A stretch of 7,033 bases of DNA from Acidobacteriota bacterium (GCA_021846065.1 JAJZCP010000078.1:1-7033), one strand, 5' to 3'; counted from the stretch's first letter, positions 1 through 5,785 are shown. Notes: generated by a model not told the origin, from the sequence alone. Program-made: numbers and translations.

Positions 1-198
1 TCACCGGCACAGATGGATGCCGTGGAGCAGATGACGCGCGCCCTGGTGCATAAGCTGCAGCATGGTCCAATCCAGGCGCTCAAGCGGGCAGCCAGCGCGG
101 GCGATCTCGAATCGCTGGCAATCATCGAGCAGATGTTCTCTCCGGGCCCCACCGCCGAGACAACACCACCGCTCGATGACGAAGGAGAACACGATTGA
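1..198 (+). CDS. hemA: Glutamyl-tRNA reductase, C-terminal end (partial)
   Basis: Only the last 65 residues are in the window; the reading frame is open from base 1 and ends at TGA 196-198. Glutamyl-tRNA reductase reduces glutamyl-tRNA(Glu) to glutamate-1-semialdehyde with NADPH, the first committed step of C5-pathway tetrapyrrole synthesis in the cytoplasm. The visible part matches the helical C-terminal dimerisation domain: the stretch around residues 10-30, with the pattern TRALVHKLQHGPIQALK, is the typical family signature, followed by a short acidic tail. The catalytic cysteine and NADPH domain lie upstream and cannot be seen. The identification is supported by hemC and hemD directly downstream. 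The stop codon overlaps the hemC start by 4 bases (TTGA), which points to translational coupling in one operon. Confidence 0.9.
   Translation, partial: SPAQMDAVEQMTRALVHKLQHGPIQALKRAASAGDLESLAIIEQMFSPGPTAETTPPLDDEGEHD
181..187 (+). promoter_or_regulatory. Ribosome binding site fixing the TTG start of hemC
   Basis: The purine-rich GAAGGAG lies 7 bases before TTG 195-197. It sits inside the last codons of hemA. It supports the rare TTG start codon, since no ATG or GTG in the hemC frame precedes the conserved N-terminal IRIGTRGS block. Confidence 0.7.
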
Positions 199-1154
199 TT
201 CGGATTGGAACGCGCGGTTCCACCCTGGCCCGTTGGCAGGCGACGTTCGTCGCCGATCATCTGCGCGCGCATGGCCACGCGGTACAGATGGAAGTGCTGG
301 TGACGGCAGGCGACCGCGTGCGCACTCTTCCGTTTGCGCAGGTGGGCAACAAAGGCATCTTCACAAAGGAGATCGACGAAGCGCTCGCCACCAGCCGCAT
401 CGATCTTGCCGTGCACAGCTTGAAAGATCTGCCCTCGGAACTGCCGCAGGAATTTACTCTGGCCTGTGTGCCACGTCGCGCCGACCCGCGCGATGCCTTT
501 CTGGCACAAAGTTTCGCATCATTCGCCGCGCTGCCACAGCGGGCGACCGTGGGCACCAGCAGTATCCGGCGCCAGTCCCTGTTGCGCGCGCAGCGGCCGG
601 ATTTGAACGTTGTTGAACTGCGCGGCAACATCGATACGCGGATGCGGCGGCTGGAGCAGGGAAGCTGTGACGCCATTGTTCTGGCGGCTGCCGGGCTGGA
701 CCGGCTGGGGCTGGACGCAAAGATCCGGGAGCGCTTTGCCGTGGAGCAGATGTGTCCGGCCGCCGGCCAGGGCGCCCTGGGCATCGAGTGCCGGGCCGGG
801 GACGAGAAGATTCTGCAGGCTCTGGCAACGCTCGAATATCCGGACTCGCGGTTTGCCGTAACACTGGAACGCGCGACGCTGGCCGCGCTCGAGGGTGGCT
901 GCCACGTTCCAATCGGTGTGCACTGCGTTCGCAACCACGCGGAGTGGGCCGTACTTGGCGTCGTCGCTGCGCCCGACGGATCGCGGATGGTTCGCTATTC
1001 CATGACGTTGCCGGGCGACACGCAATCCGCAGAAGATGCCGCGGATGCCGGCCGCATGCTGGCCGCGCGTCTTTTGATTGCGGGAGCCGGCGACATTCTC
1101 AATGCGTCCGCGGCACATTCCCCATCCGCCGGGGACAGTCATGCAGGCGCTTAG
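195..1154 (+). CDS. hemC: Hydroxymethylbilane synthase (porphobilinogen deaminase)
   Basis: This enzyme polymerises four porphobilinogen molecules into the linear tetrapyrrole hydroxymethylbilane in the cytoplasm. The 319-residue product has the usual family length. Visible signatures are the N-terminal IRIGTRGSTLARWQ (residues 2-15), VGNKGIFTKE (50-59), VHSLKDLP (73-80) with the catalytic aspartate at residue 78, VGTSSIRRQ with its substrate-binding arginines, LRGNIDTR, AAGQGALGIE, and LEGGCHVPIG with the cysteine at residue 236 that carries the dipyrromethane cofactor. The start is TTG, chosen from its ribosome binding site and from the conserved N-terminus beginning at residue 2. It overlaps hemA by 4 bases and hemD by 14, so the three genes are almost certainly co-transcribed. 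After the cofactor loop the C-terminal domain is less conserved, as is usual. Confidence 0.96.
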   Translation: MIRIGTRGSTLARWQATFVADHLRAHGHAVQMEVLVTAGDRVRTLPFAQVGNKGIFTKEIDEALATSRIDLAVHSLKDLPSELPQEFTLACVPRRADPRDAFLAQSFASFAALPQRATVGTSSIRRQSLLRAQRPDLNVVELRGNIDTRMRRLEQGSCDAIVLAAAGLDRLGLDAKIRERFAVEQMCPAAGQGALGIECRAGDEKILQALATLEYPDSRFAVTLERATLAALEGGCHVPIGVHCVRNHAEWAVLGVVAAPDGSRMVRYSMTLPGDTQSAEDAADAGRMLAARLLIAGAGDILNASAAHSPSAGDSHAGA

Positions 1155-1944
1155 CGGCCGCCGGATTCTTATCACGCGAGCGCGCCATCAGGCGGATGTG
1201 CTCGCCCGGGCCTTGGAGTCGCATGGCGCTGCGGTGCTTGCTGTTCCCGCGATTCGCATTGACCCGCCCGCCAGCTGGGATTCGCTGGACGACGCACTCA
1301 AGGCACTGGATCAGTATGACTGGCTGGTGTTGACCAGCGTCAACGGCGTTGAAGCACTCGGCGCGCGCATGCGTGCACTGGCGGGTACGAGGCTTACCGG
1401 CGGCCGTCTATTGCTTCCGCCGGAGCGCGGCCTGCGGGTTGCGGCGATGGGGCCCGCCACGGCACGGGCGCTGGAAGCGCAGGGAATTGCCGTGGATGTC
1501 ATTCCTGAACAATACGTAGCAGAATCGCTGGCCGCATCCCTGCGGGAGCAAGTGTTCGGAAAGCGTGTGCTGCTGGTGCGTGCAAAAGTGGCCCGCGACG
1601 TTTTACCGGCGGAGCTGGAAAAGGCTGGCGCACGCGTCGACATTGCCGAAGCGTATGAGACGGTCGTTCCGCAGGAGTCGAGTGCCGCGTTGCGCCGAAT
1701 CTTCGCGCTGCGGGACCAGGGGCCGGATGCGGTCACCTTCACCAGCTCGTCGACGGTGACCAACTTCTGGCGGCTTCTGGACGAGTCCGGTATTGTTTGG
1801 CCGCCGTCGCTGGCGGCCGCGTCGATCGGACCTGTCACCAGCCGCACGCTGCTCGCGCATGGGATTGAGCCGGTCATTGAAGCGCGCACCTATACGATTC
1901 CCGGTCTGGTGGAAGCGCTTTGCGAGTGGTATAGGCGCAGCTAG
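1141..1944 (+). CDS. hemD: Uroporphyrinogen-III synthase
   Basis: This enzyme closes hydroxymethylbilane into uroporphyrinogen III with inversion of ring D, the branch point to heme, siroheme and cobalamin. The family is weakly conserved in sequence, but the expected two-lobed pattern is present over 267 residues: an N-terminal RRILITRAR strand, LVLTSVNGVEAL (residues 62-73), VAAMGPATARAL, VLLVRAK followed by a domain crossover with EAYETVVP, VTFTSSSTVTNF (about 198-209) and AASIGPVTSRTL near the end. The ATG at 1141 is preferred because the open frame upstream (to 1078) lies within hemC and gives an unlikely leader; a purine stretch GGGGA lies about 5 bases upstream. The 14-base overlap with hemC and the TAG stop shared within CTAG with nth make this a very compact junction. 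Confidence 0.93.
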   Translation: MQALSGRRILITRARHQADVLARALESHGAAVLAVPAIRIDPPASWDSLDDALKALDQYDWLVLTSVNGVEALGARMRALAGTRLTGGRLLLPPERGLRVAAMGPATARALEAQGIAVDVIPEQYVAESLAASLREQVFGKRVLLVRAKVARDVLPAELEKAGARVDIAEAYETVVPQESSAALRRIFALRDQGPDAVTFTSSSTVTNFWRLLDESGIVWPPSLAAASIGPVTSRTLLAHGIEPVIEARTYTIPGLVEALCEWYRRS

Positions 1945-2717
1945 GCGGGCCTAGCCCGCGGGGCGCTGGTCTTCTTTGCGCGGGTCTTCTGCGGAGCGGG
2001 GTGCGAACTCCAAGTCTTGTCCGGCGCATTGCAGAGATCTTCAAGGAAGCAGTCCGCGCAGCGCGGCTTGCGGGCGATGCAGATGCCGCGGCCAAAGTGA
2101 ATGATGCGGTGTGAAAAATCGATCCACTGTTTCTGCGGAAGGATGCGCATCAGGTCCTGTTCGATGCGTTCCGGCGTCTCCGCTCTTGTCAGCTCCAGCC
2201 GGCGTGCGATACGCGCCACGTGGGTATCGACTACCACGCCGTCTGCGATCTTGAACCACGAGCCCAGCACCACATTTGCCGTCTTGCGGGCGACGCCGGG
2301 CAGCGTGAGCAGTTCGTCCATCGTCTCCGGCACGCGGCCATGAAAGTCGTTCAGCAGGCGTTTGGCCGCGCCCTGAATACTCTTTGCCTTGTTGCGAAAA
2401 AATCCTGTGCTGCGGATGATCGATTCGATCTCCGGCAGGTCGGCGCCGGCCAGCGCCGCAGGCGTCGGGAACCGCTTGAACAGGACCGGCGTCACCATAT
2501 TGACCCGTGCGTCCGTGCATTGTGCAGACAGAATCGTGGCAACCATCAGTTCCCAGGCGTTGCGATGGTGCAGGGCACATACCGCGTCCGGGTAATGTTT
2601 TGCCAGGCGGCGGAGAATCTCCGTCAACCGCGCGTTGTGTTCCGGCGCGCCCGCCGCTCGAGAACGCGAAGGCTTTTCCGGACGTTGCGAAGGATTGGAG
2701 GAGCGCGCTTTCGGCAT
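1941..2717 (-). CDS. nth: Endonuclease III, [4Fe-4S] base-excision DNA glycosylase/AP lyase
   Basis: Endonuclease III removes oxidised pyrimidines from DNA and nicks the abasic site by beta-elimination. The 258-residue product contains the helix-hairpin-helix LPGVARKTANVV (residues 139-150) with the catalytic lysine at 145, the VVVDTHV strand with the catalytic aspartate at 164, and a C-terminal iron-sulfur loop with cysteines at 213, 220, 223 and 229 in the exact C-X6-C-X2-C-X5-C spacing. LSAQCTDARVN near residue 63 is the usual N-terminal motif. It is longer than E. coli Nth (211 residues) because of a basic, proline- and serine-rich N-terminal extension of about 25 residues and a Lys/Ala/Pro-rich C-terminal tail. 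The ATG at 2717 has no strong ribosome binding site; a later TTG at residue 31 is possible but would cut close to the fold. It is convergent with hemD and divergent from the DedA gene, so it is probably transcribed alone. Confidence 0.95.
   Translation of the reverse strand: MPKARSSNPSQRPEKPSRSRAAGAPEHNARLTEILRRLAKHYPDAVCALHHRNAWELMVATILSAQCTDARVNMVTPVLFKRFPTPAALAGADLPEIESIIRSTGFFRNKAKSIQGAAKRLLNDFHGRVPETMDELLTLPGVARKTANVVLGSWFKIADGVVVDTHVARIARRLELTRAETPERIEQDLMRILPQKQWIDFSHRIIHFGRGICIARKPRCADCFLEDLCNAPDKTWSSHPAPQKTRAKKTSAPRARPA
1945..1959. repeat. Short inverted repeat at the hemD/nth convergent junction
   Basis: A perfect 6-base stem, GCGGGC and GCCCGC, encloses the 3-base loop CTA directly after the hemD stop codon. 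On the other strand it encodes the last residues of Nth. A compact GC hairpin here could slow or end transcription from both sides, but no T-tract follows it, so a terminator role is only a possibility. Confidence 0.35.
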
Positions 2718-2839
2718 AGGTTGGAATCCGACCCTATGCTAGCAAACCGGACGTGCCCGGAAATTTTGCATGCTTTTCACTATCATGAAAGAAGTTCCCG
2801 CATCTTAAATTCTGGCCGCAGGCAGTCTCTGACAACCGC
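2718..2839. promoter_or_regulatory. Divergent intergenic region between nth and the DedA gene
   Basis: This 122-base gap must hold the promoters for both flanking genes. It contains the most AT-rich stretch nearby (about 2761-2812), including TTAAAT at 2805-2810 on the plus strand and TAGCAT on the minus strand (near 2736-2741). No convincing -35/-10 pair with 16-18 base spacing is visible in either direction, so no exact promoter is called. Confidence 0.4.
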
Positions 2840-3478
2840 ATGACCGTTAAACTTCTCAGTTTTCTTGTTCCGTGGATCACGGGCATCATCTCTCATATTG
2901 GCTATGCGGGCGTCGCGCTTCTCATGGCGATTGAGTCGGCCTGCATTCCGCTTCCGTCGGAAATCATCATGCCGTTTGCCGGCTACCTGGTCTACACGCA
3001 CCGCTTTCGCCTGCTGTGGGTGGCGACGGCCGGCGCGATTGGATGCAACATCGGCTCGGCAATTGCCTATTGGATTGGCGCATATGGCGGCCGTCCGCTG
3101 ATTGAGCGGTATGGGCGCTACATCCTGCTGAACCGGCGCGATCTGGACCGCTCCTTCGCGTTCTTTGAACGCTACGGGGGCATCACGGTTTTTCTGGGCC
3201 GGCTGCTCCCGGTGGTACGCACCTTTATCGCGCTGCCCGCCGGCATTGCGCGCATGCCGCAGCTCCGCTTCCATCTCTACACGTTTCTCGGTTCCTGGCC
3301 GTGGTGCCTGGTGCTTGCCTATGCGGGGGAGCGGCTGGGCAACGCGTGGAATACGGACCCGCGCCTAAAGGAGATTCTGCATCGAGCCGATGCGGCGATT
3401 CTGGTGGTGCTGTTTCTCGGGATCGCGTGGTTTGTCCGTACCCATTGGAGAAATCGCGTGGGCACGCAAGTGGCGTAA
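2840..3478 (+). CDS. DedA-family integral membrane protein (VTT domain)
   Basis: DedA/VTT proteins are polytopic inner-membrane proteins implicated in lipid-carrier flipping, proton-dependent envelope homeostasis and drug tolerance. The 212-residue product has the typical length. It shows an N-terminal hydrophobic segment (about 5-30), the MAIESACIPLPSEIIMPFAG block (residues 29-48) with the family acidic residues E32 and E41, a second hydrophobic stretch (57-82), the signature VFLGRLLPVVRTFIALPAG (117-135) with two arginines (R121, R127) equivalent to those essential in E. coli YqjA/YghB, and two further membrane stretches (148-163 and 185-199). The C-terminus is short and basic. The ATG start has only a weak upstream purine tract but gives the expected N-terminus. 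It is transcribed away from nth and ends 12 bases before the convergent anti-sigma gene. The exact transported substrate cannot be told. Confidence 0.92.
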   Translation: MTVKLLSFLVPWITGIISHIGYAGVALLMAIESACIPLPSEIIMPFAGYLVYTHRFRLLWVATAGAIGCNIGSAIAYWIGAYGGRPLIERYGRYILLNRRDLDRSFAFFERYGGITVFLGRLLPVVRTFIALPAGIARMPQLRFHLYTFLGSWPWCLVLAYAGERLGNAWNTDPRLKEILHRADAAILVVLFLGIAWFVRTHWRNRVGTQVA

Positions 3479-3490
3479 GGCGGGATATGC

Positions 3491-4294
3491 CTAGCCGCCA
3501 GCCAGAAGTATTGGCAGGGTCGGTGTGGTGGAACCACCTGCATTTTCACGCGTCACACCAAAGGCCTTCGCCGTCACGCCGCGCGGCAGTGTGGGAAGAA
3601 TCACACTTGCCATGCCGTGCGCATCCGGCGTAAACGTACCCGCCGGGAGTGGCGCGGAGCCGTTAGCCGGGATAACCCAAAGCTCATAGGTCTTATGCGG
3701 TGGCAGCGGCTCCAGGTTGCTGGCGGTAAAGATCAGCGCACCCCGGTCCGGCAGATAGACAGCATGTCCGGTGGGCTCTGGTTTGGCGTGCGCTGCAACA
3801 AGCGTCACCCGCTGCGCCTGGGGCGAACTCAACACGGCGAGTGCCCGTTCGGCCCGCGCGGCTGAGGTCTGCGAGCGCTGCAGTTCCGCCGACTGCTGCC
3901 CTAACAACCGCCCCATGCGGGCATTTGTTGTGTGCAGCAGGGCCGCATAGACAAGGCACGCGGCGGCCGCAATCCAGCCCGCCCACACCAACGGCCGGCC
4001 CGTACCACTGCGGTGCGGCTCCATCCGGGTTACTTTCGCCGTCCGATCCGATTCCACCCGTTGAGGCGTTGCCGGAACTCCCGCCGCCTGCAGGAGTCGT
4101 TCCCGCGCGCCCGCTGGTGGCATCGATTCTGCGGCGCTCATGGCCGACATGGCCAGTACGCGCTGTGTCTCCGCAATCTCCTGTTGACAGAGGGCGCACT
4201 GCCGAACATGCTCCGTTACGGATTCCGGACGCGAGCCGGGATCGAGCGCAAACAGCAGCAGCGCGTCGCTATCGGGATGTTGGGCAGCCATCAT
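3491..4294 (-). CDS. RskA-type membrane anti-sigma factor with zinc-binding ZAS motif
   Basis: This protein probably binds and inhibits the ECF sigma factor encoded just upstream and releases it on an envelope or redox signal. In its 267 residues one sees a cytoplasmic N-terminal anti-sigma domain with the ZAS zinc motif H-X3-C-X2-C (H29, C33, C36), a linker, a single transmembrane helix (about 102-121), a Gln/Ala/Arg-rich stretch likely to be coiled coil (122-155), and a C-terminal RskA-like extracytoplasmic domain (about 160-265) with the hallmark KTYELWVIPANG (201-212) and a following PAGTFTPDAHGMASV. The start ATG overlaps the sigma stop as ATGA, so translation is coupled; a second ATG codon follows at once. 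It ends 12 bases from the convergent DedA gene. A redox-sensing role through the cysteine pair is known for some ZAS proteins but is inference here. Confidence 0.92.
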   Translation of the reverse strand: MMAAQHPDSDALLLFALDPGSRPESVTEHVRQCALCQQEIAETQRVLAMSAMSAAESMPPAGARERLLQAAGVPATPQRVESDRTAKVTRMEPHRSGTGRPLVWAGWIAAAACLVYAALLHTTNARMGRLLGQQSAELQRSQTSAARAERALAVLSSPQAQRVTLVAAHAKPEPTGHAVYLPDRGALIFTASNLEPLPPHKTYELWVIPANGSAPLPAGTFTPDAHGMASVILPTLPRGVTAKAFGVTRENAGGSTTPTLPILLAGG

Positions 4295-4839
4295 GCGTCC
4301 GGTTCCATCACTTTGCGGATCGTACTCAGGGCGGAGCGAATCCTCGTTTTGACCGTGCCTAACGGCTGTCCGGTCTGTTCTGCAATCTCACTGTGCGTCC
4401 GGCCTTCAAAGAAAGCCATCTCCATCGCCTGCCGCTGCTCGGCGGACATGCCGTCGATTACGGTCCGGACCTTTTCAATCATGATGGCGCGTTCGGCTTC
4501 CGAACCCAGGTCGCCGGCGCCACACAGCTGAAGATCCTCAATATTTTCTACGTGCCGGGCGCCACGGACCCGGTCAATGGCCCGGTTGCGCGCCACAACG
4601 GCCAGCCATCCGCACAGGCTGCCCCGTTGTTGCGTAAAGCACTCCGGCTGCTGCCATAACTTCAAAAACACCTCCTGCATCACATCTTCCGCCGCGGCAG
4701 GATCGCGCAACACCCGCATGGCGACGGAATATACGAGGGAGGAGTACTGGTCATACAGGCGTGACAGGGCTTCCGGGCGACGCTCGCGCATTTGCTGCAT
4801 CAGCTGCTCGTCCGTCGAAGTCATGTCCGGCGTCTGCAT
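4291..4839 (-). CDS. ECF-type RNA polymerase sigma factor (SigK/RskA-like pair)
   Basis: A group IV (ECF) sigma factor that directs RNA polymerase to stress promoters. From ATG 4839 the product has 182 residues, the usual ECF length. Region 2 covers about residues 25-95: RLYDQYSSLVYSVAMRVL, then AAEDVMQEVFLKLW (about 49-62) and the -10-recognition helix GWLAVVARNRAIDRVRG. Region 4 covers about 125-178, with a helix-turn-helix THSEIAEQTGQPLGTVKTRIRSAL that would read the -35 element. The frame stays open upstream to 5016, but that extension shows no sigma homology. Alternative starts are ATG 4824 (five residues shorter), ATG 4917, and ATG 4941, which has the only good ribosome binding site. 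The stop overlaps the anti-sigma start (ATGA), making a sigma/anti-sigma operon. Autoregulation is common for this class but not shown here. Confidence 0.92.
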   Translation of the reverse strand: MQTPDMTSTDEQLMQQMRERRPEALSRLYDQYSSLVYSVAMRVLRDPAAAEDVMQEVFLKLWQQPECFTQQRGSLCGWLAVVARNRAIDRVRGARHVENIEDLQLCGAGDLGSEAERAIMIEKVRTVIDGMSAEQRQAMEMAFFEGRTHSEIAEQTGQPLGTVKTRIRSALSTIRKVMEPDA

Positions 4840-4953
4840 CGGGGTCAGGGCGTGAAAGCGCTTCCTGCACAAGGCGATTGAATACTTTGCCGGAGGCGCC
4901 CCTCCACTGTAAACCATAACGGCCGTCGTATGCGCAGCCATGGTGCTGCCCCT

Positions 4954-4959
4954 TTTATA
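4954..4959 (-). promoter_or_regulatory. Possible -10 element for the ECF sigma operon
   Basis: The minus strand reads TATAAA here, matching five of six bases of the housekeeping -10 hexamer. No matching -35 hexamer is visible 16-18 bases upstream. If it is used, transcription would begin only a few bases before ATG 4941, favouring a later sigma start such as 4839 and giving an untranslated leader of about 100 bases. Confidence 0.3.
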
Positions 4960-5006
4960 CAAGCATCCCAGATGGCGACGCGCGATCCGCCAACCAGAGA
5001 ACGGCA

Positions 5007-5058
5007 GGCCTGGCATTCTGGATTGCGGCCTGGCATTTCTGTTCCGGAGACCTGGATT
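5007..5058. repeat. Tandem-spaced short direct repeats, possible operator
   Basis: The 11-base word GGCCTGGCATT occurs at 5007-5017 and again at 5027-5037, exactly 20 bases apart (about two helical turns). A second word, CTGGATT, occurs at 5018-5024 and 5052-5058, and a third CCTGG lies at 5051-5055. The cluster lies just upstream of the TATAAT of the divergent ferritin-like gene and upstream of the sigma operon. Same-face spacing would suit a dimeric or cooperative DNA-binding protein, but no known operator is recognised. Confidence 0.45.
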
Positions 5059-5075
5059 CCGGCGGTGGCTATAAT
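5047..5075 (+). promoter_or_regulatory. Candidate housekeeping promoter for the ferritin-like gene
   Basis: A perfect TATAAT lies at 5070-5075. Seventeen bases upstream is GAGACC (5047-5052), which keeps the GAC core of the TTGACA -35 element. Predicted transcription start is near 5082, giving a leader of about 130 bases before the TTG start at 5213. The -35 is weak, so an activator or the nearby repeats may matter. Confidence 0.45.
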
Positions 5076-5110
5076 GCCCGTATCCTCCTCCGCGATTTCC
5101 GCATCCAACG

Positions 5111-5136
5111 GGAACAGTTGACCTTAACCCGCCGTC
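5111..5136 (+). promoter_or_regulatory. Candidate ECF-sigma promoter upstream of the ferritin-like gene
   Basis: GGAAC at 5111-5115 and CGTC at 5133-5136 are separated by 17 bases. This matches the general ECF promoter form, an AAC-containing -35 and a CGTC-type -10. The position, about 77 bases before the TTG start, is suitable for driving the ferritin-like gene, and the divergent ECF sigma factor is an obvious candidate to use it. Short motifs of this kind also arise by chance in GC-rich DNA. Confidence 0.35.
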
Positions 5137-5153
5137 TGGCGAGGTCTAAGCGC

Positions 5154-5216
5154 ATGTCCGGCCGCCGCCGGGTTCAGTGCGGTCGCACTTGTAGAAAGGG
5201 AAGGGGTAACACTTGA
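5154..5216 (+). CDS. Possible 20-codon leader peptide
   Basis: ATG 5154 opens a 20-codon frame ending at TGA 5214-5216. GAGG at 5141-5144 lies 9 bases before the ATG and could serve as a ribosome binding site. The peptide is strongly basic and contains two cysteines (VQCGRTC near its middle). Its stop overlaps the TTG start of the ferritin-like gene as TTGA, the same arrangement as the hemA/hemC junction in this window, so it could couple translation of the ferritin-like gene. No family is recognised, and a frame this short may be chance. Confidence 0.25.
   Translation: MSGRRRVQCGRTCRKGRGNT
5201..5206 (+). promoter_or_regulatory. Ribosome binding site fixing the TTG start of the ferritin-like gene
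   Basis: AAGGGG ends 6 bases before TTG 5213-5215 and is preceded by a second purine tract (AAAGGG). No in-frame ATG lies nearby upstream, and later starts would cut into the folded region, so TTG is the best start. Confidence 0.6.
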
Positions 5217-5785
5217 CGACAAAAGAAAAAGAGCAGCAGCCATTTCTGACCGATGTTCAGACATTGCGGGAGCGCGCCCGCAAAAGCCTGGAAAAGGGCG
5301 CCATCACAAACAATTACGGTCTCGATCCGGAGCAGACGATCGAGATTCTGCAGGCGGTGCTGGCGACAGAGATTGTCTGCGTTCTGCGCTACACCATGCA
5401 TGCTGTTGCCGCCGCCGGCATCTCAAGCGATAGCGTTCGGAAGGAGTTTGCCGAGCACGCCCGCGAAGAGCAGGGACACATGATGGAGTGTGCCGAGCGC
5501 ATTAACCAGCTTGGCGGCCGTCCGAATTTCAACCCGGATGGGCTGGCCAGCCGGTCCGCATCTCAGTATGGCAAGGCGAACAACCTGGTGGAGATGATCC
5601 GTGAAAACCTGATTGCCGAGCGCATCGCCTGTGAGCACTACAGGGAGCTTATCCGCTTCTTTGGTGACAAAGACACGACCACGCGCGTTATGCTGGAACG
5701 CATCCTCGGCAACGAGGAGGAACATGCCAACGATATGCACGACCTGCTGGTCGCGCATGAAGGGAAGCCGATGCTGCAGAACTGA
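5213..5785 (+). CDS. Ferritin-like diiron protein (bacterioferritin/Dps-like)
   Basis: A cytoplasmic four-helix-bundle protein likely to oxidise and store ferrous iron or to detoxify iron and peroxide. The 190-residue product has a polar leader of about 35 residues and then four helices carrying candidate diiron ligands: E53 (in LATEIVCVLRYTMH), the E86-X2-H89 pair (in EEQGHMMECAERINQLGG), E136 (in NLIAERIACEHYREL), and the E168-X2-H171 pair (in GNEEEHANDMHDLL). This E / ExxH / E / ExxH pattern is that of the ferritin superfamily. No heme-binding methionine is obvious in the classical bacterioferritin position, so heme binding is not claimed. Translation starts at TTG, supported by AAGGGG. 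The gene lies divergent to the ECF sigma operon and 93 bases before a GlsB-like gene, so both may belong to a stress response. Confidence 0.88.
   Translation: MTTKEKEQQPFLTDVQTLRERARKSLEKGAITNNYGLDPEQTIEILQAVLATEIVCVLRYTMHAVAAAGISSDSVRKEFAEHAREEQGHMMECAERINQLGGRPNFNPDGLASRSASQYGKANNLVEMIRENLIAERIACEHYRELIRFFGDKDTTTRVMLERILGNEEEHANDMHDLLVAHEGKPMLQN

Larger units (their letters stand above)
4840..5212. promoter_or_regulatory. Divergent control region between the ECF sigma operon and the ferritin-like gene
   Basis: No convincing protein homology is seen in this 373-base stretch. The minus strand (sigma side) carries TATAAA at 4954-4959 followed by an AAGGGG purine tract, and a GGAGG/CCTCC hairpin near 4888-4901. 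The plus strand (ferritin side) carries a perfect TATAAT, a GGAAC-N17-CGTC pair and a possible leader ORF. Direct repeats lie between the two halves. The heptamer GGAACAG occurs on both strands (plus 5111-5117, minus with GGAACA at 5045-5040), as would be expected if related regulators act on both divergent units; that reading is inference. Confidence 0.5.

Noticed and set aside
519..1175. 218-codon open frame on the minus strand opposite hemC
   Set aside because: It is antisense to a gene with intact catalytic motifs and has no recognisable protein pattern; long antisense frames are expected in GC-rich DNA.
2220..2843. 207-codon plus-strand frame opposite nth
   Set aside because: It is the shadow of nth, whose iron-sulfur cluster and catalytic residues are intact.
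3471..3499. Inverted repeat (GGCGG/CCGCC) between the convergent DedA and anti-sigma genes as a terminator
   Set aside because: The stem is only 5 bases with an 11-base loop and no T-run; alternative pairings are equally poor.
4842..5016. Extension of the sigma factor to the ATG at 5016
   Set aside because: The added residues show no sigma homology, no good ribosome binding site precedes 5016, and the stretch overlaps the likely promoter at 4954-4959.
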